Assembly (NCBI RefSeq): GCF_007923445.1
Contig: NZ_VOJI01000019.1
Location: forward strand, 1 to 52,145
Direction of reading: 5' to 3'
Source of the DNA: Puniceibacterium confluentis
Lineage (GTDB): Bacteria > Pseudomonadota > Alphaproteobacteria > Rhodobacterales > Rhodobacteraceae
DNA: 52,145 nucleotides
Shown here: positions 17,789 through 27,032 of the stretch, one piece after another
How the letters are laid out: every line of letters begins with the position of its first letter
Position numbering within the stretch: the stretch's first letter is position 1
Made by a program: the position numbers and the translations under genes
Notes under the pieces: model-generated
The model's input: only the letters and a program-made list of their open reading frames with translations
The model's database searches: none
Told to the model about the DNA's origin: nothing

Positions 17789-20700
17789 ATGTCCGAACCG
17801 TTTCTGCACAATCCGTCCCACCGGATGCGCTTTGCCCTCAGTCTGCTGATCCTCGCCGTGCTGGCCGCCCTGTTCTGGTCCGGCTCGCGGTATCCGGCGC
17901 TGAACGAAAAGGCGATGATGTCCGGCGCGATCCAGCTCGAAGACGTGCTGAGCTTTGAGGCCAGGTTCCCGATCACCCCGGACATGGCCCTGCCCGAGCA
18001 TCTGTTCTGGTCGACGCTGAACTGGATCGACACCAACCGCAAGGGCATGACCTTTGGGGTGCTCTTCGCCGCCGCCTTCCTGACCGCCGCGGGCCATCTG
18101 CGCAGGCGCAGCTTCCGGGGGCGGTTCTCGAATTCGCTGCTCGGGCTTGTGATCGGCACCCCGCTCGGGGTCTGCGTCAACTGCGCCGCTCCGATCGCGC
18201 GCGGGATGTATTCCAGCGGCCTGCGCGCCGAAACCACGCTGTCGGCGATGATCGCCTCGCCGACGCTGAACGTGGTTGTGCTGACCATGCTGTTCTCGCT
18301 GTTGCCGCTCTATATGGCGCTGACCAAGATCGCGCTGTCGCTGGTGATCATCCTGCTGGTGATTCCGCTGATGGCACGGCTGCTGCCGCAGACCGAGATC
18401 GCCGAGGATCAGCGCATCCAGACCCCCTGGAGCGCGGCGGAACTGGCCCCCGGCGCCCCGGAGCGCGAAGGCCTGCACAGGGCCCTGTGGCAGGTCGCGC
18501 GCAGCTACCTGTGGAACCTGTGGTACATCGTCCGGATGACCGTGCCGCTGATGCTGCTGGCCGGGGTCCTGGGCACCCTGGCGGCGGTGCTGCTGCCGGC
18601 CGACATGGTGATGGGCCTGGGCTTCAGCCTCGGGGTGCTGGTGCTGGTCGCCGCCGTCGGGGTGTTCCTGCCGGTGCCGATCGGCTTTGACGTGGTGATG
18701 GCCGGAGTGCTGCTGGCCAGCGGCATGGCACAGGGATATGTCATGGCGCTGCTGTTCACCCTGGGCAGTTTCAGTATCTATTCCTACTTCATCGTTGCCC
18801 AGTCCCTGGGCCGTCGCGCGGCGGTGATGCTGGCGGGGGCGGTGCTGCTGATGGGGGTCGTCTCGGGCTGTGCCGCGCAGCTCTGGCATGACTACAAATC
18901 CGACCAGGCGCTGAAACTTCTCACCGGCGAGGCGACCCCGCCGCGGCTTTTGTGGGCCGCGCAGGCCGCCGGTGCCGCCCCCTGGAGCGTGACCGGCGCG
19001 GATGCGGCCCGGATCACCGTGACCGCCGCACCCTTTGCGCCGAAATCGCCCGCCGCCGCCACCGGGTTCACCCGCATGGAGGCGGCAGAGGCCGGGATCG
19101 ACGCACCGCTGGAATTCTCCATGGCCGACATGTGGCCGCCCTTCTGGGAGGGGCGCAGCCTCGCCTCGGGGGACATCGACAATGACGGCGATCTCGACCT
19201 TGTGGTCGCCTCGACCGAGGCCGGTCTCTATCTCTATGCCAATGACGGCACCGGCCGATTCAGCCGGATCAGTGTCGATCCGGGCCCGCTGGCCGCCCTG
19301 CCGGTGTTCAACGCCGTGCTGGCCGATGTCGACAACGACGGCTGGCGCGATCTGCTGCTCGCCACCTACCGCCAGGGCAATTTCCTGTGGAAAAACGGCC
19401 CCCGGGGGTTCACCTCTGCGGCCACGCCGATCGCCAACCGCGATGGCGCCGTGCTCTCGCTGGCCCTCAGCCTCGCCGACGCCGACCGTGACGGCGACCT
19501 TGACCTCGCGCTTGGCAACTGGACCTCGGGCTGGTACCGCCGCGTGCCGGGAGAGGAGAGCCGCAACCGCGTGGTCTGGAACAGCGGCGAGAGCGGGGGC
19601 GGCCTGGACGGCGCGCGCTATACCGACCTGCCCGGCATCCCCGGCGAGACCCTGTCGATCCTGTTCTCGGACATCGACGGCAACGGCACCGCCGATCTGC
19701 TGGTCGGCAACGATTTCGAGATCCCCGACTATATCTACCGCGGCGATGGCGCCGGCGGCTTCACCGCCATCACCCACGCCGACGCCATGCTGCCGCACAC
19801 CACCACCACCACCATGGCGATCAAGACCGCCGATCTGATGAACGACGGCGTGCCCGAGATCTATTTTGCCCAGATCGCCGGGCGCTCCTCGGGGGTGTCG
19901 GAAAAGCTCAAGATGCAGCCCCTGTCGCGCTACTGCGACACCATCATCAACCCCGCGGCAAAAGCCACCTGCGCCCAGAACATGGCGATCAAGACCTGGT
20001 ACAAGTCGGGCAACAATTTTGACCCGACCTATGCGTCAAACTGCCAGGAGCTGAGCGGACGCCTGCAGGCGGAATGCCGGGCGATGCTGATCAAGGATCT
20101 CGCCATCCAGCGCAACGACCCGTCGATCTGCAAGCTGATCCCCGACACCCAGCCGCGCCCGCGCAGTTTCTGCGAACTGCACTTCCTGCCGGTCCGCGCC
20201 GTGACCGCGCAGGAGGCCGAAGCCTCGGTGCAGCAGATCCTGCGCTCGAACGTGCTGCTCGAACGGGACGGCGCGGCCTATGCCGACACCGCCGGGCGGC
20301 GCGGGCTCGAGGTCGGCGGCTGGTCCTGGGACACCAAGGTGGCGGATTTTGACAACGACGGCTGGCAGGATGTCTATATCGTCAACGGCACCTGGGTGCC
20401 GAACGAGGTCAGCCCGTCGAACCTGTTTTTCCACAACAGCGGCGGCACCTTCACCGAGGCCTCCGGCCCCTTCGGGCTCGAGGATTACCTGATGACCGCC
20501 GCCGCCACCGCCTTTGACATCGACAATGACGGTGATCTCGACATGGTGACCCATCCGGTCAACGGCCCGCTGCAACTGTTCCGCAACAATGCCGCAGGCG
20601 GCAACGCCATCGCGTTTCAGCTGGACGATCGTCTGGGCAACCGCGACGGCATCGGCGCGCTGCTGACCCTGACCGGCGTGGCGGGCGGCATCATGACGCG

Positions 20701-20875
20701 TGAAATCCAGCTGGGCGGCGGGTTCATGTCGTTCGATGCGCCCCGGGTGCATTTCGGCCTTGGGTCTGCAGATCAGGCGGCCAGCCTGTCCCTGCGCTGG
20801 GCCGATGGGCAGGTGACCCGGGTTGCCGGTCCGCTCGCGGCCGGTGCCCTCTACACCATCCGGCGGGGTGACTGA
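17789..20875 (+). CDS. Permease fused to FG-GAP repeats and a UnbV/ASPIC domain
   Basis: 1028 residues. Residues ~13-375 contain about eight hydrophobic helices in two related halves, resembling the permease superfamily that includes ArsP and SO_0444-type exporters. The Cys pair of GVCVNCAAPIARGMYSSG sits where those proteins carry functional cysteines. From about residue 460 there are FG-GAP/VCBS calcium-loop repeats: DIDNDGDLD (461), DVDNDGWRD (513), DADRDGDLD (564), DIDGNGTAD (628), DFDNDGWQD (852) and DIDNDGDLD (910). A six-Cys insert lies at ~715-800. The end (~950-1028) matches UnbV/ASPIC (GIGALLTL, RVHFGLGSADQA). The repeats should face the periplasm. Substrate unknown. Confidence 0.85.
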   Translation: MSEPFLHNPSHRMRFALSLLILAVLAALFWSGSRYPALNEKAMMSGAIQLEDVLSFEARFPITPDMALPEHLFWSTLNWIDTNRKGMTFGVLFAAAFLTAAGHLRRRSFRGRFSNSLLGLVIGTPLGVCVNCAAPIARGMYSSGLRAETTLSAMIASPTLNVVVLTMLFSLLPLYMALTKIALSLVIILLVIPLMARLLPQTEIAEDQRIQTPWSAAELAPGAPEREGLHRALWQVARSYLWNLWYIVRMTVPLMLLAGVLGTLAAVLLPADMVMGLGFSLGVLVLVAAVGVFLPVPIGFDVVMAGVLLASGMAQGYVMALLFTLGSFSIYSYFIVAQSLGRRAAVMLAGAVLLMGVVSGCAAQLWHDYKSDQALKLLTGEATPPRLLWAAQAAGAAPWSVTGADAARITVTAAPFAPKSPAAATGFTRMEAAEAGIDAPLEFSMADMWPPFWEGRSLASGDIDNDGDLDLVVASTEAGLYLYANDGTGRFSRISVDPGPLAALPVFNAVLADVDNDGWRDLLLATYRQGNFLWKNGPRGFTSAATPIANRDGAVLSLALSLADADRDGDLDLALGNWTSGWYRRVPGEESRNRVVWNSGESGGGLDGARYTDLPGIPGETLSILFSDIDGNGTADLLVGNDFEIPDYIYRGDGAGGFTAITHADAMLPHTTTTTMAIKTADLMNDGVPEIYFAQIAGRSSGVSEKLKMQPLSRYCDTIINPAAKATCAQNMAIKTWYKSGNNFDPTYASNCQELSGRLQAECRAMLIKDLAIQRNDPSICKLIPDTQPRPRSFCELHFLPVRAVTAQEAEASVQQILRSNVLLERDGAAYADTAGRRGLEVGGWSWDTKVADFDNDGWQDVYIVNGTWVPNEVSPSNLFFHNSGGTFTEASGPFGLEDYLMTAAATAFDIDNDGDLDMVTHPVNGPLQLFRNNAAGGNAIAFQLDDRLGNRDGIGALLTLTGVAGGIMTREIQLGGGFMSFDAPRVHFGLGSADQAASLSLRWADGQVTRVAGPLAAGALYTIRRGD

Positions 20876-21032
20876 GCCGCTTCCGCCCGCCTCCGCCCGG
20901 AAACATCCCCGCGCCGCGCGGCACGGCGGCCCGGGTCTGCGGCGGGGACACCCCGGCCGCCGCGATCCGTTGGACACGCCCCGGCCTGCCCGGTATGACG
21001 GGCACACCAGCAGCCACAGGACGCCCCGCGAG

Positions 21033-21983
21033 ATGACCCAGACCCCCGCCGATATCGCCCGCGGCGTGCTGCACACCGAGGCGGCCGCACTGACGCGGCT
21101 GGGCGATGAACTGCCCCGGGATTTCGAGGCGGTGGTGACCTGCCTGCTGCAGATTCCCGGCCGGGTGATCGTCTCGGGCATGGGCAAATCCGGCCATGTG
21201 GCGGGCAAGATGGCGGCGACGCTGGCCTCGACCGGCACCCCGGCGCAGACCGTGCATCCGGGCGAAGCGAGCCATGGCGACCTGGGCATGATCACCCCCG
21301 CCGATGCGGTCATCCTGATTTCCAACTCGGGCGAGACCCGCGAACTGGCGGACATCATCGCCCACTGCCGCCGCTTTGCCATCCCGCTGATTGCCGTCAC
21401 CCGCAACCCGGGCAGCACCCTGGCGGCTCAGGCCGATTACGTGCTGACCCTGCCGGATGCCCCCGAGGCCTGCGCCATCGGCATGGCGCCGACCACCTCG
21501 ACCACCATGACCATGGCCCTGGGGGATGCGCTGGCGGTGGCGCTGATGCAGCACCGCGGCTTTGACCGCGAGAATTTCCTGACCTTCCATCCCGGCGGCA
21601 CCCTCGGCGCACAGCTGCTGCGGGTGCGCGCGGTGATGCACCGGGGGGATGCCCTGCCCACGGTCAGCCCCGAGACCGGCATGGGGGAAACCCTGCTGGT
21701 GATGAGCGCCAAGAGTTTCGGCGTGGCGGCGGTGGTCGAAGAGGGCCGCCTGACCGGGGTCATCACCGACGGTGACCTGCGGCGCAATCTTGACGGGCTG
21801 ATGACGCGGCGGGCCGGTGACGTGGCCACCCCGCACCCGCACAGCATCTCGCCCGATATCCTGCTGATCGAAGCCCTGGGCGTGATGAATGCCGCCAAGA
21901 TCAGCGCGCTTTTTGTGGTCGAGGAGGATCAGCTGGTGGGACTTGTGCATATCCATGATGCGTTGCGGGCCGGTGTCGCATGA
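21033..21983 (+). CDS. kdsD: Arabinose-5-phosphate isomerase (KpsF/GutQ/KdsD family)
   Basis: 316 residues. The SIS domain (about 35-170) shows VIVSGMGKSGHVAGKMAAT, HPGEASHGDLGM and ILISNSGETREL. Two CBS motifs follow (about 200-316, e.g. GVITDGDLRRNLDG and LVGLVHIHDALR). The enzyme converts ribulose-5-phosphate to arabinose-5-phosphate, the first committed step to KDO. I chose the ATG at 21033; the frame is open 70 codons further upstream but without family sequence. It overlaps the CMP-KDO synthetase gene by four bases. In capsule loci this gene is often named kpsF. Confidence 0.92.
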   Translation: MTQTPADIARGVLHTEAAALTRLGDELPRDFEAVVTCLLQIPGRVIVSGMGKSGHVAGKMAATLASTGTPAQTVHPGEASHGDLGMITPADAVILISNSGETRELADIIAHCRRFAIPLIAVTRNPGSTLAAQADYVLTLPDAPEACAIGMAPTTSTTMTMALGDALAVALMQHRGFDRENFLTFHPGGTLGAQLLRVRAVMHRGDALPTVSPETGMGETLLVMSAKSFGVAAVVEEGRLTGVITDGDLRRNLDGLMTRRAGDVATPHPHSISPDILLIEALGVMNAAKISALFVVEEDQLVGLVHIHDALRAGVA

Positions 21984-22771
21984 GCGCGGTGATCTTCATT
22001 CCGGCGCGTTACGCCTCGACCCGCTATCCGGGCAAGCCGCTGGTGGAACTGACCGGGGCGAGCGGCGTGAAAAAGACCCTGATCCAGCGCAGCTGGGAAG
22101 CGGCGGTGTCGGTCAAGGGCGCGGAGGCGGTCTATGTGCTGACGGATGACAGCCGCATTGCGGCGGCCGCGCGCGGCTTTGGCGCCGAGGTGCTGATGAC
22201 CAGCGAAGCGGCGCGCAACGGCACCGAGCGCTGTGCCGAAGCGCTGGCACAGCTTGCCCGCAGACCCGACATCGTGGTGAACCTGCAGGGCGATGCGCCG
22301 CTCACGCCGGGCTGGTTCGTCGAGGCGCTGATCGGGCGCATGGCATCCGACCTCTCGGTGCAGATGGCGACGCCGGTGCTGAAATGTGATGCCGAAACGC
22401 TGGAGAACTTTGTCACCGACCGCCGCAATGGCCGGGTCGGCGGCACCACGGCGGTGATGCGCGCCGATGGCAGCGCGCTGTATTTCTCCAAGGAAGTGCT
22501 GCCCTATGTCGGCACGCTGGAAGCCCCGCCCGAGGTCTGGCACCATGTCGGTGTCTACGGCTACCGCCCGGGCGCCCTGGACGCCTATGGCAGCTGGCCC
22601 GAGGGGCCGCTGGAACGGGCCGAGGGGCTGGAACAGCTGCGGTTTCTGGAAAACGGCATCCCCGTCACCTGCGTCGCGGTCGAGGGCCGCGGCAGGGTGT
22701 TCTGGGAACTCAACAACCCCATTGACGTGGCCCGCATCGAGGCGGTGCTGGCCCGGGAAGGACAGCCATGA
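21980..22771 (+). CDS. kdsB: 3-deoxy-manno-octulosonate cytidylyltransferase (CMP-KDO synthetase)
   Basis: 263 residues. The nucleotide-binding N-terminus [17 protein letters not shown] is diagnostic. [13 protein letters not shown] and [13 protein letters not shown] are further family motifs. It activates KDO with CTP to CMP-KDO, the donor for LPS core and for the poly-KDO linker of group 2-type capsules (kpsU form). It sits between kdsD and kdsA with four-base overlaps on both sides, so one transcript makes the whole KDO supply. Dedicated KDO genes next to glycosyltransferases favour a capsule role here, by inference. Confidence 0.92.
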   Translation: MSAVIFIPARYASTRYPGKPLVELTGASGVKKTLIQRSWEAAVSVKGAEAVYVLTDDSRIAAAARGFGAEVLMTSEAARNGTERCAEALAQLARRPDIVVNLQGDAPLTPGWFVEALIGRMASDLSVQMATPVLKCDAETLENFVTDRRNGRVGGTTAVMRADGSALYFSKEVLPYVGTLEAPPEVWHHVGVYGYRPGALDAYGSWPEGPLERAEGLEQLRFLENGIPVTCVAVEGRGRVFWELNNPIDVARIEAVLAREGQP

Positions 22772-23601
22772 CCGCGCCCAAATCCGTCACCATCGGCTCT
22801 GTGAGGGTGGCAAACGACGCCCCCTTCGCGCTGATCGCCGGCCCCTGCCAGCTGGAAAGCCTGGAGCATGCCCGGATGCTGGCCGGCCGCATCGCCGAAG
22901 CCGCCGAGGCGGCGCGCACGCCCTGGATCTTCAAGGGCAGCTACGACAAGGCCAACCGGTCGTCGCTGGGCGGCAAGCGGGGCCTGGGCATGGACAAGGG
23001 GCTGGAGATCCTGGCCGCGATCAAGGCCGAATTCGGCTGTCCGGTGCTGACCGATGTGCATGCCCCCGAGCACTGCGCGCCGGTGGCGGCGGTGGTCGAT
23101 GTGCTGCAGATCCCGGCCTTTCTCAGCCGGCAGACCGACCTGCTGCTGGCCGCGGGCGAAACCGGCGCGGCGATCAACGTCAAGAAGGGCCAGTTTCTGG
23201 CGCCCTGGGACATGGCGCATGTGGCCGACAAGATCGCCAGCACCGGCAACGGTCGGATCCTGCTGTGCGAGCGCGGCGCCAGCTTTGGCTACAACATGCT
23301 GGTGTCGGACATGCGGTCGCTGCCGATCATGGCCGAGACCGGCTATCCGGTGGTGATGGACGCCACCCATTCGGTGCAGCTGCCCGGGGGGCAGGGCACC
23401 TCTTCGGGCGGCCAGCGGCAGTATGTCGAACCGCTGGCGCGGGCGGCGCTGGCCGTCGGGGCCGCGGCGGTGTTCATCGAAACCCACGAGGCCCCCGACA
23501 CCGCGCCCTCGGACGGGCCGAACATGGTGCCGGTCGACCGGCTGGGCGGGCTGCTGCAGGGCCTGCGCGCCATCGACGACCTGACCAAGCACCGGACCTG
23601 A
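22768..23601 (+). CDS. kdsA: 3-deoxy-8-phosphooctulonate synthase (KDO-8-phosphate synthase)
   Basis: 277 residues. It condenses arabinose-5-phosphate with phosphoenolpyruvate. Motifs seen: [56 protein letters not shown] and [16 protein letters not shown]. The Cys in AGPCQ, together with the later His, Glu and Asp, is the ligand set of the metal-dependent class; the metal-independent enterobacterial type has Asn there. It is the last gene of the KDO operon. The KDO-8-phosphate phosphatase is not in the window. Confidence 0.93.
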   Translation: MTAPKSVTIGSVRVANDAPFALIAGPCQLESLEHARMLAGRIAEAAEAARTPWIFKGSYDKANRSSLGGKRGLGMDKGLEILAAIKAEFGCPVLTDVHAPEHCAPVAAVVDVLQIPAFLSRQTDLLLAAGETGAAINVKKGQFLAPWDMAHVADKIASTGNGRILLCERGASFGYNMLVSDMRSLPIMAETGYPVVMDATHSVQLPGGQGTSSGGQRQYVEPLARAALAVGAAAVFIETHEAPDTAPSDGPNMVPVDRLGGLLQGLRAIDDLTKHRT

Positions 23602-23632
23602 GACCGGGCAGCGGCGGATCGCGCGGCGCCCG

Positions 23633-24679
23633 TCAGGCGGCGGCTGCAGCCTCTTCGCTGACCACCGCCTCAAGCTCGTCCGAGAGCCGCCGGTAAAAGC
23701 CGAGCCGCGCCTCGATCACGCCATCAAGGGCGCGGAACAGCCGGTGCAGCCGGGTCTGCGCCGCGACATAGGCGTCGAGAAAGTCGCTGTCCGGGCGCAG
23801 GCCGGTGATCCGCGCGGCGGCCTCTGGCGCCGACAGGCCGTGCAGGTTGACGAAGGCGCCTTCCGGCACGATCTCTGTCACCCGGTGCTGCCCGCTGGCC
23901 CAGTAGAGCGGCAGCCCCCGGCAGGCGAAGGCATCAAACAGCTTTTCCGAGACATAGTTGATCTGATTGGTGTTCTCGACCGCCGAGATCACGAAGGCGT
24001 TGTTCTGCAGCATCACGATCTTGTCGAGATGCCAGTCCGGCAGGCTCTGGCGGGTGGTCGCGGTGCCCCAGCCCTGCCCGACCCGCAGCGTGCCCTTGTC
24101 CGGCATGCCCTTGGCGACATCGCTGCGGTAGACCGACAGGCCGAAGGTTTCGATGTCCGGATGCGAGATGCTGTATTTCTTCACCAGGTCGCGGTTTTCG
24201 GCAAAGAAGGCATACCGGATCGGGGCGGCCTTCCAGAGGGCGGCATAGTCTGCGGCACCAAGCCGGGCATTGGCGGCAAACTCCCGGGCATAGCGCAGCG
24301 GGAACCTGTCATCGGTGGTCAGGAAATACGGCAGCCGGTCAAAGTGATAGGCCTGCGAGGTGTGGTGGTTGATCACCGCATAGGCAAAGCTGTGCGCGCC
24401 GGTGTTGCGGATGTTGTGGCGCTTGCGGAAATCGCCGCTGTTGGTGGTGTCCCACAGCGGCTCTTCCGAGACGACAACCAGCTTCAGCGTCGGCTTGCGG
24501 GCGATCAGCCGCGCCAGGGCCTCGGCGTTTTCATCGATGTTGAGCACATAGCCGAACAGGATGACATCGGCCTGTTCGGGGTCATCGACATAGTCGAAAC
24601 GCTGCGAGAACAGCGTGCGGTAGGCAGGATAGGCAAACGGTGTGCGGTGGGCGTGGCGGCCCATGATGTGAATGCGCAT
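23633..24679 (-). CDS. GT10-like (alpha-1,3-fucosyltransferase-fold) glycosyltransferase, copy 1
   Basis: 348 residues, no membrane segment. The C-terminal half carries the GT10 donor-site pattern: LPDWHLDKIVMLQ, FVISAVENTNQINYVSEKLF and CRGLPLYWAS. These are equivalents of the family's AFENS-YVTEK-PVYYG sequence. The N-terminal half (LVVVSEEPLWDTT, LPYFLTTDDRFPLRYARE) is shared with a paralogue at 35185-36195. GDP-fucose is the usual donor and the window encodes its synthesis, so a fucosyltransferase role is likely. The start is supported by GGAGGTGA. It starts four bases after the exostosin-type gene ends, so the two are co-transcribed. Confidence 0.78.
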   Translation of the reverse strand: MRIHIMGRHAHRTPFAYPAYRTLFSQRFDYVDDPEQADVILFGYVLNIDENAEALARLIARKPTLKLVVVSEEPLWDTTNSGDFRKRHNIRNTGAHSFAYAVINHHTSQAYHFDRLPYFLTTDDRFPLRYAREFAANARLGAADYAALWKAAPIRYAFFAENRDLVKKYSISHPDIETFGLSVYRSDVAKGMPDKGTLRVGQGWGTATTRQSLPDWHLDKIVMLQNNAFVISAVENTNQINYVSEKLFDAFACRGLPLYWASGQHRVTEIVPEGAFVNLHGLSAPEAAARITGLRPDSDFLDAYVAAQTRLHRLFRALDGVIEARLGFYRRLSDELEAVVSEEAAAAA

Positions 24680-24683
24680 CGCC

Positions 24684-26723
24684 TCACCTCCAGGCCTGGG
24701 TCAGGTTGCGCATGTCCAGCGCCCGGCGGAACAGCGCCTTCTGCGCCTCGCTCGCGGCCTCGTAGAGGGTTGTGACCGCACCGGCGTTGTCTCGCAGCAA
24801 TGTGCCGGCCTCCTTCGGGCTGACCAGAATGGCCGAGGTCACCCCCACCAGACTGTGCAGCCCGCCCGGAAGCCGCGCCGGGACGGGTGCGGCTGCGGCT
24901 GCGGGTTCGGCGCGCGCCGCAGCGGTCTGCGCTCCGGCGCGCGCAGGCAGGCGGGCCTCTTGCAGCTTGCGCAGCATCAGCGCCTCGATGTCGCAGGTGA
25001 AGCTGTCGATGCCGTAAAGCTTCCAGATCTGCGCCATGGCATGACGCTTCCGGCGCAGCTGATCCTGGTTGCGGTTGATCTCGGCCAGCCGGGCCGGCAG
25101 GGCGCGGATGCTGTCGCGGTCCTCGGCGCAGAACACCGCAGCCTGATCCCAGAGCGCCGGATCGCCGGGCAGCGCCAGCGTGTCGGCCATGATCACCGGT
25201 ATCGCCCCCAGGCCGATGGATTCCCACAGCCGGATCGAGTTTGGCCCGGTCCCCGAGGGACAGAGCGAAAACACGCTTTGCTTGAGGTTGATGCGGAAAC
25301 TTTCCGAGGCGTCGGTGTCCACCAGGGTGTCGGGCTTGTCGGTGACGCCGCGGACCTGGAAGTCATAGACGATCTTGTTGTAGTGCCAGCTGTCCTTGCC
25401 CGCGACAAAGCCGCCGGCCACCTGCGCCAGATCATCGATGATGATGTTGCGGGTGTCTTTCAGATAGAACTGGTTGGCCCGGGCGCCGACAAAGGAAAAC
25501 AGGTGCTGCTTGGACTGCGGCGGCACCTTGTCGCTGTCCTTGGCCTGCACCGGATAGAGCGGAAACGGATGCAGCGCGATGCCCGGGTGTTCGGGCAGCG
25601 CGGTCTGGCCCTTGGTGGCATGGGACCAGAAGATGTCGGTGACGCCGACCGAGTCAAACAGGCTCTGGAACCGCAGCATGTGGATGTGCTGGCAGGTGGT
25701 GACAATGCTGCGGGCACCCGCCAGGCGTGATTTCAGCGTGGCGAGCTTCTGCTGCAGAAAGGCGGTCTTGGCCGGGTTCTTCTTGTTGTGCAGCAGGTTG
25801 TCGATCAGCGTCGCCCAGGGAAAGGCGAGGTAGAGCACGCTGCCGTCGTGGCTGTCGACCTGCAGGCTTTCGCTCAGCCGTTCAAAGGCGTGCTGTTCGG
25901 TGATCGCCGGAAACTGCCAGTTGTGGTCATAGGCGACGATCAGCGGGCTTTTGCGCCGTGGCGTCCGGCCCAGCCCCTGGCGTTCCTTGACGGTGATCGT
26001 GTCGTTGACCTTGATCCGCTCGACCGCGGCCGGCTTCAGCGACCAGATGTCATAGACCAGCTGCGACGGGGTGGTCAGGGTTTCGCTGGGGTGCACCCAG
26101 GCGGTGCCGCCCAGGATGCGCTTGTCGACATGCATGTCGTAAGAGCGCACCTGGGTTTCATGCAGATGATAGCTGCGCACAAAATGGCAGGGGTTGAAGA
26201 CGTCATAGCCATGCACCGAGAACACATAGCTGATCTTGTTGTCGCAGCGTGGCACGCCCAGGGCGATGTCCAGCTTCTGCCGCACCGCCTCGGGCACCGG
26301 CACGCTGCCGTCGACGGCCCAGAGGTCCTGTGACCAGCGCGGGTTCGGGTGCAGGCTGACCTCCTGGCCCGCGACCTCGTAGCGGCTGAGCGCCACCAGC
26401 GCCTGCGGGGCGCTGGCGAACAGTGCCCGCAGACCGGTGATGGTGTCGTCACAGTAGATGTCGGAATTGGCCAGTACCGAGATCGCATCGGGGCTGTGCT
26501 GCGCGGTCAGTTCCAGCCAGTCGCTGTAGCGGGGCCGGGAGGTGATCGGCACGATGGTGAGTTTTTCCGAACTGACCGGCGGGGTATGGCCGTCATCCAC
26601 CAGCAGAAAGATCCGCGCGATCCCGGCCACGGCCAGGTTCTGTTCCAGACAGCGGTCAAGCTCGGCCTGGCGATCGTAGTCTTCGGACAGGTAATAAGGT
26701 GTGTAAAGGTGGATTTTCTTCAT
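24684..26723 (-). CDS. Two-domain glycosyltransferase with C-terminal exostosin (GT47-like) domain
   Basis: 679 residues. The N-terminal ~260 residues start MKKIHLYTPYYLSEDYDRQ and resemble a nucleotide-sugar transferase fold (FLLVDDGHTPP, ISVLANSDIYCDDTITGL). After a linker, residues ~280-590 show the exostosin pattern. LFSFVGARANQFY is followed by a stretch to VFSLCPSGTGPNSIRLWES and LGAIPVIMADTLALPG, the classic exostosin donor site. The C-terminal ~80 residues are Ala-rich and then helical. It is co-transcribed with the GT10-like gene. Acceptor and donor are unknown. Confidence 0.75.
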   Translation of the reverse strand: MKKIHLYTPYYLSEDYDRQAELDRCLEQNLAVAGIARIFLLVDDGHTPPVSSEKLTIVPITSRPRYSDWLELTAQHSPDAISVLANSDIYCDDTITGLRALFASAPQALVALSRYEVAGQEVSLHPNPRWSQDLWAVDGSVPVPEAVRQKLDIALGVPRCDNKISYVFSVHGYDVFNPCHFVRSYHLHETQVRSYDMHVDKRILGGTAWVHPSETLTTPSQLVYDIWSLKPAAVERIKVNDTITVKERQGLGRTPRRKSPLIVAYDHNWQFPAITEQHAFERLSESLQVDSHDGSVLYLAFPWATLIDNLLHNKKNPAKTAFLQQKLATLKSRLAGARSIVTTCQHIHMLRFQSLFDSVGVTDIFWSHATKGQTALPEHPGIALHPFPLYPVQAKDSDKVPPQSKQHLFSFVGARANQFYLKDTRNIIIDDLAQVAGGFVAGKDSWHYNKIVYDFQVRGVTDKPDTLVDTDASESFRINLKQSVFSLCPSGTGPNSIRLWESIGLGAIPVIMADTLALPGDPALWDQAAVFCAEDRDSIRALPARLAEINRNQDQLRRKRHAMAQIWKLYGIDSFTCDIEALMLRKLQEARLPARAGAQTAAARAEPAAAAAPVPARLPGGLHSLVGVTSAILVSPKEAGTLLRDNAGAVTTLYEAASEAQKALFRRALDMRNLTQAWR

Positions 26724-27032
26724 TCAAACACAGTCGCTCGGGTCAAAGGTCAGATCAGCAGGGCGGCACCCGCGGCACCGTCCACCGGCGCGATACAGCG
26801 GGGGCGTGCATGGCACGCGGAACCCTTGTGCCGCGCGGAACCGGGGCCATCCGTCAGTGCCTGCAGGCGCCCTGTGAAAGGCCGGAAGCCGACAGCGGAC
26901 GTGCCCAGCCTATACATGCTGCAGGCGCGAGAACAAAGGTCTATCTGCCCCTGAGCGGCGCGGCGCTCCCGACCGGGCGCCCAGGCCCGGTTTCTGCCTG
27001 CGGATCAGGCAGACCGGCGGGCGCGGCCTGTG
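26724..27032 (-). other. 309-base intergenic region between two minus-strand genes
   Basis: I see no gene here on either strand; the short frames present lack family sequence and ribosome sites. The region contains a candidate minus-strand promoter (26909-26936) for the exostosin-GT10 pair. Around 26805-26845 there is a degenerate direct repeat of the word CGCGGAACC. No terminator-like hairpin with a T tract follows the upstream coiled-coil gene. Confidence 0.5.
26909..26936 (-). promoter_or_regulatory. Candidate promoter of the exostosin-GT10 pair
   Basis: On the minus strand TTGTTC (26931-26936) and TATAGG (26909-26914) are separated by 16 bases. Matches to consensus are partial. It lies ~190 bases upstream of the ATG at 26723. 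Confidence 0.3.

Noticed and set aside
17372-19798. Open frame of 808 codons on the minus strand opposite the permease fusion
   Set aside because: It lies antisense to a clear permease and FG-GAP coding sequence and reads as low-complexity Gly/Arg/His-rich sequence with no family motif. Long antisense frames are expected in such GC-rich DNA.
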